A stretch of DNA of 64,000 nt from Patescibacteria group bacterium UBA2211 (GTDB taxonomy: Bacteria > Patescibacteriota > Minisyncoccia > Minisyncoccales > Minisyncoccaceae): NCBI GenBank assembly GCA_002327845.1, contig DCUP01000003.1:62001-126000 (forward strand), in the 5' to 3' direction. This document shows, one piece after another, positions 1 to 7,586 of the stretch. A program made the translations under genes and the position numbers. Positions within the stretch are counted from its first letter, which is position 1; every line of letters starts with the position of its first letter. The notes beneath the pieces are model-generated. The model was given only the letters and a program-made list of their open reading frames with translations. It did not search any database and was not told the DNA's origin.

Positions 1-509
1 AATCTTCCTACTTCTTTAGAAACTGACTTAGTAAAGCCAATTATTCCTGCTTTTGAGGCGGAATAATTAGCTTGTCCAAAATTACCTCTTTGTCCAACAA
101 TAGAAGAAACATTAACAATGTTTCCCTGACTAGGAATAAGAAGTGTTAAAGCAGCTTTAGAACAATTAAAGACTCCTGTTAAATTAATATCAATTACTCT
201 TTGCCATTCTTCAACTGTCATTTTAGCTAAAGTCCTATCCTTAGTTATTCCTGCATTATTAACTAAAACATTTAGCCCACCTAATTCTTTAGAAACATCA
301 GCCATCATTTTTTCAACTTGATCCATTTTAGAAACATCTGCTAAAAAATATTTACCGCCAGTTTCTTCAGTCACCTTTTTCAAGTTTTCTTCTTGAGAAG
401 GAATATCATTTAAAGCAACCTTAGCTCCCAATGAAGCAAACTTTAGAGCTATCACTCTGCCTATTCCTTGAGAGGCTCCCGTTATTAAAACAACTTTGTC
501 TTTAAACAT
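1..509 (-). CDS. fabG: 3-oxoacyl-ACP reductase-like SDR (FabG-like), 3' end beyond window
   Basis: Short-chain dehydrogenase/reductase that would reduce a 3-ketoacyl thioester with NAD(P)H. The first 169 residues are in the window and the C-terminus is cut by the window edge. Seen directly: the Rossmann motif TGASQGIG at 10-17, NNAG at 84-87, and the full SDR catalytic set N109, S136, Y149, K153 in the YSASK context. The ATG at 507-509 opens a standard FabG N-terminus. It lies 9 bases after the zinc-ribbon/DUF362 protein and close to a thiolase on the same strand, so it probably acts on the same acyl-CoA or acyl-ACP intermediates. FabG is the best family match; acetoacetyl-CoA reductase (PhaB-like) cannot be excluded. 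Confidence 0.88.
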   Translation of the reverse strand, partial: MFKDKVVLITGASQGIGRVIALKFASLGAKVALNDIPSQEENLKKVTEETGGKYFLADVSKMDQVEKMMADVSKELGGLNVLVNNAGITKDRTLAKMTVEEWQRVIDINLTGVFNCSKAALTLLIPSQGNIVNVSSIVGQRGNFGQANYSASKAGIIGFTKSVSKEVGR

Positions 510-518
510 ATTTTTAAT

Positions 519-1541
519 TTAATTATTAATACACTTTACTTCTTTAATATCTCTTCCTGTTATTTCAATATTTTGAATATCAACTTCTTTCAAAATTTCA
601 GGTAATTTATCTACCATCATTATTTCATTAAAAACCCTATCTAAATTAAGGAAGCTCTTGCTTCCTAAAATCAAACCAGGATAAACAATGGTCTTGTTCT
701 GCTTCTGAACAAAGTCAGCTTCTCCTAAAGTAACAATATTTGTTAAATTATTTTTTAATTCATTTACAATATCTTCTTCTGATTGTAAGTATTTTAATGA
801 AGCAAAGTTTTCTTTCTTTAGTGTTCTATAAATATTTTCAGAGGCACTAGCTTTACAAGCTTTCATCATTGATAAATTCAAAACAATATCGGCATTTAAG
901 ATATCCTCTGCTATTTCTAAATTACCCTTTTTAACAAAATTCGATTTAGATAAATCCAATGGCATTATTTTGTTTTTCAAACAAATATCAAGAAGACCTG
1001 ACTTTTGAGCCATGCCTTCGATTGGAGCTTCATCAAAACTTTGAGTTGCTATTTTAATATTCTCTAACTTAATATTTTTTTCAAAAAGGAACTTTAATAC
1101 TGCATCAAGAAATTCAGGAGAAGTATTATCTCTAAAATAAGCATGATTAGGAGAAAATAAAGTCGGTAAGATAACAATCTTTAAATTTTCATTTAAAGAC
1201 AAATTTAATAAACTGAATATCTTTTCAATTGAATCAATAATATCGTATTTAGTTCTCCAAACAGCAACCGAATTATCGGAACCTGTTGTAAAATTAATTT
1301 CTTCTCCAATAGCATATTCTTTCACTGATTTGTTAGCCCACTTATTTCCCAATTCATCTTCCAAGACTAAAGCAAAATATGGAACTTCGGGATGAGGAAC
1401 CGATGAAATACTAACCTTAGAAATTCCAACTACTTTAGCTTTTAATGTTTTCACTTTTTCTAATCGAGAAAAACACTCGGGACAAATCTCTACTGGTTGC
1501 TGCCAAACCTTTTTACATTTTGAACATTGATAAAAAACCAT
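519..1541 (-). CDS. Zinc-ribbon/OB-fold (DUF35-like) protein fused to a DUF362-like domain
   Basis: A 340-residue protein with two unlike halves. Residues 1-25 form a rubredoxin-like zinc ribbon (C6, C9, C20, C23), followed to about residue 100 by a beta-rich OB-fold segment of the DUF35/ChsH2 type. In known families such proteins bridge thiolases to other acyl-CoA enzymes. From about residue 120 the sequence resembles DUF362: a substrate-like stretch with NTSPEFLDAVLKFL, then ADIVLNLSMMKACKAS and a conserved-looking ENIYRTLKKENFASLKY. The ATG at 1541 is chosen because it comes directly after the thiolase stop and starts right at the ribbon; an upstream ATG at 1592 would overlap the thiolase by about 50 bases. 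Function is inferred from domains and neighbours only. Confidence 0.75.
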   Translation of the reverse strand: MVFYQCSKCKKVWQQPVEICPECFSRLEKVKTLKAKVVGISKVSISSVPHPEVPYFALVLEDELGNKWANKSVKEYAIGEEINFTTGSDNSVAVWRTKYDIIDSIEKIFSLLNLSLNENLKIVILPTLFSPNHAYFRDNTSPEFLDAVLKFLFEKNIKLENIKIATQSFDEAPIEGMAQKSGLLDICLKNKIMPLDLSKSNFVKKGNLEIAEDILNADIVLNLSMMKACKASASENIYRTLKKENFASLKYLQSEEDIVNELKNNLTNIVTLGEADFVQKQNKTIVYPGLILGSKSFLNLDRVFNEIMMVDKLPEILKEVDIQNIEITGRDIKEVKCINN

Positions 1542-1542
1542 A

Positions 1543-2676
1543 TTATATTTTTTTAAATATATGAACTGTAACACTTCCTCCTGCCCCTCCAATATTATGT
1601 GTTAAACCAATCTTCGGATTTGAAACTTGGCGTTCTCCACATTTACCTCTTAATTGATTAACTATTTCAAAAACCTGAGCTAAACCAGTAGCTGAAATAG
1701 GATGACCTTTAGCTTTCAATCCACCGGAAGTATTAACCGGCATCTCCCCTTTAAGATTTATTTTTCCTGATCTGATTAATTCTCCCCCTTTTCCTTCTTC
1801 AGCAAACCCTAAATCTTCGTAAGAAATTAATTCAACTGAAGTGAAGGCATCGTGAACTTCAGCAACATTAACATCTTTTGGAGTAATTCCTGCTTGAGTA
1901 TATGCTGCCTTAGCTGCTAATTTAGTAGCTTTAAAATGAGTAATATCATCTCTTTCAAAAGTTAAAATGTAATCAGTTACAAAACCAGAACCAATAACTT
2001 CGATGTCTGATGGTTCAATTGAAACAACTGCAGCCGCTCCTCCATTAATTGAAAGCGAACAATCCATTAAACGAAGAGGAGAAGAAACAACTGGAGAATT
2101 CTTTACTTTTTCTAAATCCATTGGTCGATTATAAAAATAAGCATTGGGATTCAAAGCCGCATTAGTATGATTCTTAAAAGCAATCAAAGATAAATCATCC
2201 ATACTGCCTCCGTATTTTTTCACATACTGCTGCCAGATTAAAGCATTTTGAACTGGAAAAAGCATTCCTTCTGTTTGTTCCATCACTCTTTCAGCTGCTG
2301 ATAAAATATAATCAACGACAATTTCACTTTTATTATCAACTAATTTTTCTCCAGCTAAAACTAGAATATTTTTAAAACCTTCTAAATGTAGAGCTGTCCA
2401 CAAAGCCACTCCTCCTCCCCCACAAACTGAAGGAACTTCAATGATTGGAACATTTGTTTTAAATAAACCCGAAAGAAAAGACACTTTATGGGTCTGATGT
2501 TCTCCTCCTGCCGCACTCGACATTCCAGTAAAAACAATTGCGTCAATCTGAGATATTCCTAATTTTGCATCTTTCAAAGCATCAACTGCTGCTTCGTAAG
2601 CAAATTGCCACCAATACTTCTGAGAATAATCAAACTTAGTCATTCCTACTCCTTTGATATACATATTTTGTTTCAT
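1543..2676 (-). CDS. SCP-x/archaeal-type thiolase
   Basis: Acetyl-CoA C-acyltransferase-like protein of 377 residues, the usual length for the non-decarboxylating thiolase fold. The nucleophilic cysteine is C85 in VPSVCGGGG, the GHP histidine is H325, and the C-terminal motif is HNIGGAGG around H360. That last motif replaces the CxGGG of classical FadA/AtoB thiolases and marks the SCP-x/archaeal branch, which in archaea works in a complex with a DUF35 protein; one is encoded directly downstream here. An ATG four codons in (2664) is an alternative start. Whether it runs in the condensing or cleaving direction cannot be told from sequence. Confidence 0.85.
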   Translation of the reverse strand: MKQNMYIKGVGMTKFDYSQKYWWQFAYEAAVDALKDAKLGISQIDAIVFTGMSSAAGGEHQTHKVSFLSGLFKTNVPIIEVPSVCGGGGVALWTALHLEGFKNILVLAGEKLVDNKSEIVVDYILSAAERVMEQTEGMLFPVQNALIWQQYVKKYGGSMDDLSLIAFKNHTNAALNPNAYFYNRPMDLEKVKNSPVVSSPLRLMDCSLSINGGAAAVVSIEPSDIEVIGSGFVTDYILTFERDDITHFKATKLAAKAAYTQAGITPKDVNVAEVHDAFTSVELISYEDLGFAEEGKGGELIRSGKINLKGEMPVNTSGGLKAKGHPISATGLAQVFEIVNQLRGKCGERQVSNPKIGLTHNIGGAGGSVTVHIFKKI

Positions 2677-2803
2677 AAATAAAAAACAATCTCTTACGGA
2701 TTACTAATTAATCCTACCTTTCGTTTATAGACAGAGCAAAAGAATTATCCCCAGTTTTAAATTAGAAAATAAAATCGGTAATTAGCAAGCCTTATTTAAT
2801 ATC

Positions 2804-2827
2804 AAAAAAACACCGTATAAATGGTGT
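2804..2827 (-). terminator. Rho-independent terminator of argS
   Basis: On the reverse strand an ACACC/GGTGT stem with an 8-base loop is followed by a run of seven T. It sits 20 bases after the argS stop and separates argS from the thiolase cassette. Confidence 0.7.
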
Positions 2828-2847
2828 CTACAGTGATACTTTGAACC

Positions 2848-4416
2848 CTATATCTTCCCTGGCGCTCTAATTCCCATTAAATCTAAAGTATTCTTAAGAA
2901 CAATTTTTGTCATTATAATTAGATTCAATTGAGCTTCTTTAACTTTTTTGTCTTTAGTTGAGACATAGCACCTGGTATAAAACTTATAGAAAGAATTAAC
3001 TAGATCAATTGCATATTGAGAAATTCTCTCAACTTCGTAATCTTGAACGGTGTCTTCAATAATTTCTGGAAATCTTAATATCTGCTTCATTAGATCAATT
3101 TCTTTTTTACTATTTAAAAACTCGACATTCTTAATTTCTCTAATGCCTAATATATTTTTAAAACCATTAAGGATCCTTGATATTTTTGCATAAGCATTCT
3201 GGATATAAAAAACTGGATTCTTTTCAGAAATATCTTTAGCTAAATCCAAATCAAAGTTTAAATAAGTGTCAGCTGATTCTCTTAAAAAGAAAAAGCGAAT
3301 AACATCAACGGGCAATTCATCTAATAAATCGTCTAAGACAATGAACTCTCCTCCCTTCTTTGACATTCGAACAGTTTTTCCTCCTTCAACCAAAACAACA
3401 AATTGTAAAAGAACAATCTGCAATTTATTCATATGTAGCATCGCGTCAACTCCGGATAGTAATCCTGGGAAATCATATAAATAATCAATCCCTCTGATAT
3501 CAATAACTTTATCAAACTTCTTTTTCTCAAACTTATATTTATGATAAGCAATATCATCTAATAAAGATTTCTTTTCGCCATCACTTTTAATAACCATTCT
3601 ATCTCTTTCATCTCCCAAAGCTGTCGACATAAACCACTCAGCTCCCTCTTGTTCATAAATTAATCCTTCTTCTTTTAAAAGATTGAATATTTTATCAGCC
3701 TCTTTATTTTTAGATAAAATACTTTCTAGTGTCCATTCATCGAATCTAATCTTTAAATTTCTAACTGTTTTTTTAATTATTTTTTGCAGAATAATCTTAG
3801 CTGCTTTTTTACCAACAATAGAAGGATCTTTGCCTTTTATACTTTTATGTAATTTATCAATATACTCTCCATTGTATTCAGCTTCATCATCTTTTAAAAC
3901 TGAATGGCCAAGAATTGAAATCAATTTTCCTTGATCCTTAACATAATATGATTTTTTAACATTGAACCCATACCTTTTAAAAACATTAGCTAAAACATCG
4001 CCAAAAATACCTTCTCTTCCTTGACCTACGGTCAAAGGAGCGATTGGACTAGCAGAGATAAATTCAATTTGTATTTTTTCTTTCTTTTTAGAAAACTGCC
4101 CAAACCTATTTCCTCTTTTTAAGGCTTCTTTAACCTCTTTTAAAAAGTAATCTTTTGAGATAAAAAAACTAATAAGCCCTGGATTTATTATTTCAATCTT
4201 CTCAAAATACTTACCGCTAATATTGTCTTTTATCTTCTCAGCTACTTCCATCGGGTCTTTTCCTTCTTTTTTAGCTATTTCTATAGCAATATTAACAAAA
4301 TAGTCTCCAGAAGAAGATTTTTGAGTTTTTAATACTTTAACTGAAAAATCCCCTTTATAATCAAGGATTTCGATTGATTTTAAAACACTATTCTTGATTT
4401 CCTCCCTTATATTCAT
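2848..4416 (-). CDS. argS: Arginyl-tRNA synthetase
   Basis: Class I aminoacyl-tRNA synthetase charging tRNA-Arg, 522 residues, slightly short for the family. Present are the ArgS N-terminal additional domain (about 1-95), the catalytic Rossmann region, the KMSK-like loop RMSKKGGEF followed by the ArgS-typical VLDDLLDEL, and the alpha-helical DALR anticodon-binding domain (about 400-522). The HIGH motif is odd: the usual PLHVGHGR reads PLTVGQGR, so both histidines are replaced. The reverse-strand start has a TAAAGT hexamer ending 6 bases before the ATG, consistent with a leaderless message. Confidence 0.95.
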   Translation of the reverse strand: MNIREEIKNSVLKSIEILDYKGDFSVKVLKTQKSSSGDYFVNIAIEIAKKEGKDPMEVAEKIKDNISGKYFEKIEIINPGLISFFISKDYFLKEVKEALKRGNRFGQFSKKKEKIQIEFISASPIAPLTVGQGREGIFGDVLANVFKRYGFNVKKSYYVKDQGKLISILGHSVLKDDEAEYNGEYIDKLHKSIKGKDPSIVGKKAAKIILQKIIKKTVRNLKIRFDEWTLESILSKNKEADKIFNLLKEEGLIYEQEGAEWFMSTALGDERDRMVIKSDGEKKSLLDDIAYHKYKFEKKKFDKVIDIRGIDYLYDFPGLLSGVDAMLHMNKLQIVLLQFVVLVEGGKTVRMSKKGGEFIVLDDLLDELPVDVIRFFFLRESADTYLNFDLDLAKDISEKNPVFYIQNAYAKISRILNGFKNILGIREIKNVEFLNSKKEIDLMKQILRFPEIIEDTVQDYEVERISQYAIDLVNSFYKFYTRCYVSTKDKKVKEAQLNLIIMTKIVLKNTLDLMGIRAPGKI

Positions 4417-4453
4417 ACGTATACTTTATCAGATATCTGTGGATTAGTAACTC

Positions 4454-4482
4454 TTGACATTTATTATATTATATTGTATAGT
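4454..4482 (+). promoter_or_regulatory. Sigma70-type promoter of the 72-aa membrane protein
   Basis: TTGACA (4454-4459), a 17-base spacer and TATAGT (4477-4482). Predicted transcription start is near 4489, ten bases before the ATG at 4499. An upstream in-frame ATG at 4454 lies inside the -35 element and cannot be the start. Confidence 0.75.
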
Positions 4483-4498
4483 AATAATAGTGAGAAAC

Positions 4499-4717
4499 AT
4501 GACGTTAACAATTGCAGTAGTGTTGGTAATTGCAGCAATAGCAATGATTTACCTTCTTATAAGGGGGTACGTTAGAATGATGAAATCCTCATACAACTAT
4601 CGAAAAGATAGTAATGGATCAAAGTCTTTCCTTGCTGGCTGCTTCTGTATGTGTATCGTGGCACTATTATGTAACGCAGGAATACCATATCTCTGTCTTA
4701 CATTAAATCTGCCCTGA
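4499..4717 (+). CDS. Small two-helix membrane protein, unknown function
   Basis: Seventy-two residues with a strongly hydrophobic helix at about 3-22, a short charged, serine-rich linker (about 26-44) and a second cysteine-rich hydrophobic segment (about 45-68, four cysteines). I do not recognise a family. It is a complete transcription unit of its own, with a consensus promoter just upstream and a terminator just downstream, between two translation-related genes. The promoter position decides the start codon. The isolated unit argues that it is real despite its size. Confidence 0.6.
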   Translation: MTLTIAVVLVIAAIAMIYLLIRGYVRMMKSSYNYRKDSNGSKSFLAGCFCMCIVALLCNAGIPYLCLTLNLP

Positions 4718-4723
4718 GAACAA

Positions 4724-4768
4724 AGAGGTTATGTCTTCACAAAAGTGATACTAACCTCTCTTTTTTTT
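4724..4768 (+). terminator. Rho-independent terminator
   Basis: An AGAGGTTA/TAACCTCT stem (4724-4731 with 4752-4759) with a 20-base loop, followed by eight T. It ends the small membrane-protein unit and insulates smpB. Confidence 0.85.
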
Positions 4769-4774
4769 ATCACC

Positions 4775-4803
4775 TTTCAATATCTATAAAAATCAAGTAA
4801 TAT
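4775..4803 (+). promoter_or_regulatory. Putative promoter of the smpB-ssrA-infC-rpmI-rplT unit
   Basis: Weak TTTCAA (4775-4780), 17-base spacer, TAATAT (4798-4803) ending 6 bases before the smpB ATG. This predicts transcription starting at the A of the start codon. The weak -35 keeps confidence moderate. Confidence 0.5.
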
Positions 4804-4809
4804 AAAGAT

Positions 4810-5271
4810 ATGAGTATAGCCCAAAACAAAAAAGCATATTTTGACTATGAAGTCCTCGAAAAGTTCGAGGCCGGCTTAGTATTGAATGGGCAAGAAGTTA
4901 AGAGCTTGAGAACGAGAAGCACTAGTCTATCTGGCACCTATATCCTCGTTAAACGCGATAAAACTGGTTTAGCCGAGGCTTTCTGGATTGGAGGAAATAT
5001 TCCTCCTTATCAACCGGAAAACGCCGATAAAGGCTACGACCCAAGAAGGGATAGAAAGCTACTTTTAAACAAGGAAGAAATTGAATATTTGCTTCAAAAA
5101 TCAACAGAAAAGGGCTTGACTTTAGTGCCTATTTCGGTTTATACTAAGAAACACAAAATAAAACTTGAATTTGGCCTAGCCAAAGGCAAGAAGAAGTTTG
5201 ATAAAAGAGAATCTATCAAGAAAAGAGAAATTGATAGAAAGATAAGAAATGAGTTAAAAGTAAGGGGGTGA
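4810..5271 (+). CDS. smpB: SsrA-binding protein SmpB
   Basis: Small basic protein that binds the tRNA-like domain of tmRNA and delivers it to stalled ribosomes. At 153 residues it has the normal length. Family signatures are visible: the N-terminal NKKAYFDYEVLEKFEAGLVL, GQEVKSLR, the beta-barrel core, GLTLVPISVY, FGLAKGKKKFDKRE, and the lysine/arginine-rich tail that enters the empty mRNA channel. Its last codons run into the tmRNA gene: the stop TGA (5269-5271) lies within the first bases of ssrA, an overlap of 8 bases. Protein and RNA partner are therefore almost certainly co-transcribed. Confidence 0.97.
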   Translation: MSIAQNKKAYFDYEVLEKFEAGLVLNGQEVKSLRTRSTSLSGTYILVKRDKTGLAEAFWIGGNIPPYQPENADKGYDPRRDRKLLLNKEEIEYLLQKSTEKGLTLVPISVYTKKHKIKLEFGLAKGKKKFDKRESIKKREIDRKIRNELKVRG

Positions 5272-5613
5272 ATTCGCTTCGACAGATGTTTGAAAATAAT
5301 ATGCAAGCCGAGTATTCTCAAATCTCGTAAAACTTAGAGAACTCAAATCAAGTGCCAACTTATTTGAACAACCCGCATTAGCATACGCTTAGTGCGTGTC
5401 CTCCTGCCGATTCTCGCTGGGCAGTAAAGGGCATTAAAATCGCGAGGCCGGTAATACATTCCTAATCCAAGATGTATTACTTAAAAAACAAGGATTCGAG
5501 TCTAAAGCATTCTTTCCAGTCTTAAGCTTTATTCTTGTAAAATAGATTGGAATACGCTTGTAGAGTTATTATCGGATAATATTTGGACGCGAGCTCATTA
5601 CTCGCCACCTCCA
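5264..5613 (+). ncRNA. ssrA: Transfer-messenger RNA (tmRNA), tag ANLFEQPALAYA
   Basis: The 350-base gene has a 7-bp acceptor stem, GGGGGTG (5264-5270) with CACCTCC (5606-5612), and discriminator A5613; CCA is not encoded. The 5' half has the conserved TTCGAC and TGCAAGCCGAG blocks. The T-arm is GCGAG, loop CTCATTA, CTCGC (5589-5605). The tag frame begins with the resume codon GCC at 5354 and reads ANLFEQPALAYA before TAG at 5390-5392; a C-terminal ALA-type degron is typical. Downstream pseudoknot hairpins include GTAATACA/TGTATTAC (5451-5480). It is embedded between smpB (8-base overlap) and infC (6-base gap). Confidence 0.95.
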
Positions 5614-5619
5614 CAATTA

Positions 5620-6129
5620 ATGAATAAACCATTATACAACAATCAAATAAGAGCAAATGAAGTGAGGCTAGTCGCAGAAGACGGCCAACAATTGGGCGTT
5701 TTTACTTTGCCTCAGGCATTAGAAACTGCTCGAGAAAAAGGCATTGATCTCATTATGGTTACGGATAAGGTTAGCCCCCCTATCTGTAAACTAGGAGATT
5801 ACGGCAAATATCTCTATTCACTCCAAAAGAAAGAAAGAAAGAATCTTGCCGGAAGCAAACAATCAGAAACAAAGAATATTAGATTGACTTTCAACATTTC
5901 AGATAATGATATCGCAACCAGAGTCAATGCTGCTGAAAAATTCCTAAACAAGGGAGATAAAATAAATATCGAACTACGTTTAAGAGGAAGAGAAAAATCA
6001 TTAGCCGACTTCGGAATTCAAAGAGTGAATAAATTTATAGAAATATTAAAAACTAAATTAGAAATAAAGATTGATAGAGAGTTAAAAAAAGAACCGAAAG
6101 GATTATCAATGATTATTTCAAAAAAATAA
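5620..6129 (+). CDS. infC: Translation initiation factor IF-3
   Basis: Binds the 30S subunit, prevents premature 50S joining and checks initiator tRNA pairing. 169 residues, normal length: N-domain with NNQIRANEVRLV and a typical linker, C-domain with KNIRLTFNISDNDIATR and GREKSLADFG. It starts only 6 bases after the mature 3' end of tmRNA and has no Shine-Dalgarno sequence of its own. Processing of tmRNA would leave an almost leaderless infC message. It heads the classical infC-rpmI-rplT order. No L20-type leader is visible; the place where it would lie is occupied by tmRNA. Confidence 0.97.
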   Translation: MNKPLYNNQIRANEVRLVAEDGQQLGVFTLPQALETAREKGIDLIMVTDKVSPPICKLGDYGKYLYSLQKKERKNLAGSKQSETKNIRLTFNISDNDIATRVNAAEKFLNKGDKINIELRLRGREKSLADFGIQRVNKFIEILKTKLEIKIDRELKKEPKGLSMIISKK

Positions 6130-6130
6130 C

Positions 6131-6322
6131 ATGAAAGCAAAAACAAGAAAATCTTTAGTCAAAAGATTTAAAGTAACAAAATCAGGAAAGGTCATGAGGA
6201 GAGCCGTTGGACAAGACCACCTTTTATCAAAGAAGTCTTCTCAAAAGAAAAGATCTTTGAAGAAAATGGTAGAAATGTCTCCATCAGAAGCTAAGATTAT
6301 TAGAAAAATATTAGGAAAATAA
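6131..6322 (+). CDS. rpmI: Ribosomal protein bL35
   Basis: Small, very basic 50S protein of 63 residues with the family pattern KTRKSLVKRFKVTKSGKVMRR and a conserved histidine-containing LLSKKSSQKKR segment. It starts one base after infC and ends four bases before rplT, so the three are translated from one message. Confidence 0.96.
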   Translation: MKAKTRKSLVKRFKVTKSGKVMRRAVGQDHLLSKKSSQKKRSLKKMVEMSPSEAKIIRKILGK

Positions 6323-6326
6323 ACAT

Positions 6327-6680
6327 ATGGTAAGAGTAAAGAGAGGTGTTGCCGCCCACAAAAGAAGAAAGAAAGTTATCAAAGCGGCTAAAGGTTATAA
6401 ATGGACCAGAAGTACCAAATTCATCGCTGCTAAGCAAGCCTTAATGAAAGCATGGTCATATGCTTACAGAGATAGAAAGGTAAAGAAGAGAGACAAGAGA
6501 TCATTATGGATTGTTAAAATGAATGCTGCATTAAGAGAAAACGGAATGACTTATAGTAAATTCATTCCAGCTCTAAAGAAATGTAACATTGAATTAGATA
6601 GAAAGATATTGTCTCAATTAGCCGAAGAAAATCCAGAAATCTTTATAAAGGTTTTGGAGAAGGTAAAAGTTTCAAAATAA
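6327..6680 (+). CDS. rplT: Ribosomal protein bL20
   Basis: 50S assembly protein of 117 residues. The N-terminus MVRVKRGVAAHKRRKKVIKAAKGY and the core RDRKVKKRDKR and NGMTYSKFI are diagnostic of L20. It closes the smpB-ssrA-infC-rpmI-rplT unit. Its last 38 bases overlap the 3' end of the convergent PP-loop gene, and no terminator separates the two. Confidence 0.97.
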   Translation: MVRVKRGVAAHKRRKKVIKAAKGYKWTRSTKFIAAKQALMKAWSYAYRDRKVKKRDKRSLWIVKMNAALRENGMTYSKFIPALKKCNIELDRKILSQLAEENPEIFIKVLEKVKVSK

Positions 6681-7581
6681 AATCATCGGGGATCTTCTTA
6701 GCATATTGAAAACCATATGCAGTCCCACAATCAATCATCTCTTTCTGAGATGATTTTTTGTATTTACGAACTAACACGGTTGGACCAGAAAAATTATAAG
6801 GTTCTAATACTACATCTCCCCTTTTTCTTAGACCAGTCAACTTAGCACATTCTTCAGCGTCTCGAGCAACAATGATTAATAAATCTTTATTCCAAAAAAT
6901 TCGACCAAACTTAATTATTTCTGCATCGTTCCCAGTAAACTTAGGAACTCTTTTAAATAGTTCAGATAATCTTTGAGAATAATTAGGATCAGTTAAAATA
7001 CAGCCTCCAGCTGGACTAGGATATTCTTTTATTTTAAACTTCTTAGCTAATTCAATTTGTTTTCCTCTCCCCCTTCCTGAAATATCATAAAAATTATCTC
7101 TTTTAATTATTCCTAGTTTTTCAGGAATCGTCGCTGGCAAAACTTTAACTGATAAAGGACGCACAATTAATCCTTTTAATCCTGATTCTTTTTCAATTAG
7201 ATTAAGAGAATTAATATTCTGAGACATTGGTCTTTGTCCTAATACTTCACCCGTGGCTATGAAATCATAGCCTTCTTTTTTCATAATCTTGCCAGCAGTT
7301 TTAATCATTAATAAGTGGCAATCAATACAAGGATTAATTCCAGACCCTCTTCCATGCTTAGGAGATTTAATTATTTTTAAGTGTTCTTTACTAAAGTCTT
7401 CAACTCTTAATTTTAGTCCAATCTGCTTACAAGCTTTCTCGGCTGGAATACAAGAAAAAAAGAAACTCTCAAAACAGAGAGGAATTACTTCTAGCCCTTC
7501 TTCTTTTAATATCTTGGCCGAGAGCATTGAATCAAGGCCTCCCGACATTAAAACCAAACATTTACTTTTAAGTTTTTTCAT
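6643..7581 (-). CDS. PP-loop tRNA thiolation-type ATPase with an NFACT-R-like C-terminus
   Basis: 312 residues. The N-terminus has the PP-loop SGGLDS (about 13-18), which adenylates a substrate in ThiI/MnmA-type tRNA sulfurtransferases. A CxxC pair in GINPCIDCH follows, in the region where these enzymes contact RNA or carry sulfur. The C-terminal third (LLIIVARDAEECAKLTGLRKRGDVV, then SGPTVLVRKY) resembles the NFACT-R RNA-binding module. A THUMP domain is absent. I infer a tRNA-modifying sulfurtransferase of the ThiI-like/COG0482-related group; the modified position is unknown. The gene converges on and overlaps rplT. Confidence 0.7.
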   Translation of the reverse strand: MKKLKSKCLVLMSGGLDSMLSAKILKEEGLEVIPLCFESFFFSCIPAEKACKQIGLKLRVEDFSKEHLKIIKSPKHGRGSGINPCIDCHLLMIKTAGKIMKKEGYDFIATGEVLGQRPMSQNINSLNLIEKESGLKGLIVRPLSVKVLPATIPEKLGIIKRDNFYDISGRGRGKQIELAKKFKIKEYPSPAGGCILTDPNYSQRLSELFKRVPKFTGNDAEIIKFGRIFWNKDLLIIVARDAEECAKLTGLRKRGDVVLEPYNFSGPTVLVRKYKKSSQKEMIDCGTAYGFQYAKKIPDDFILKLLPSPKPL

Positions 7582-7586
7582 TACTT

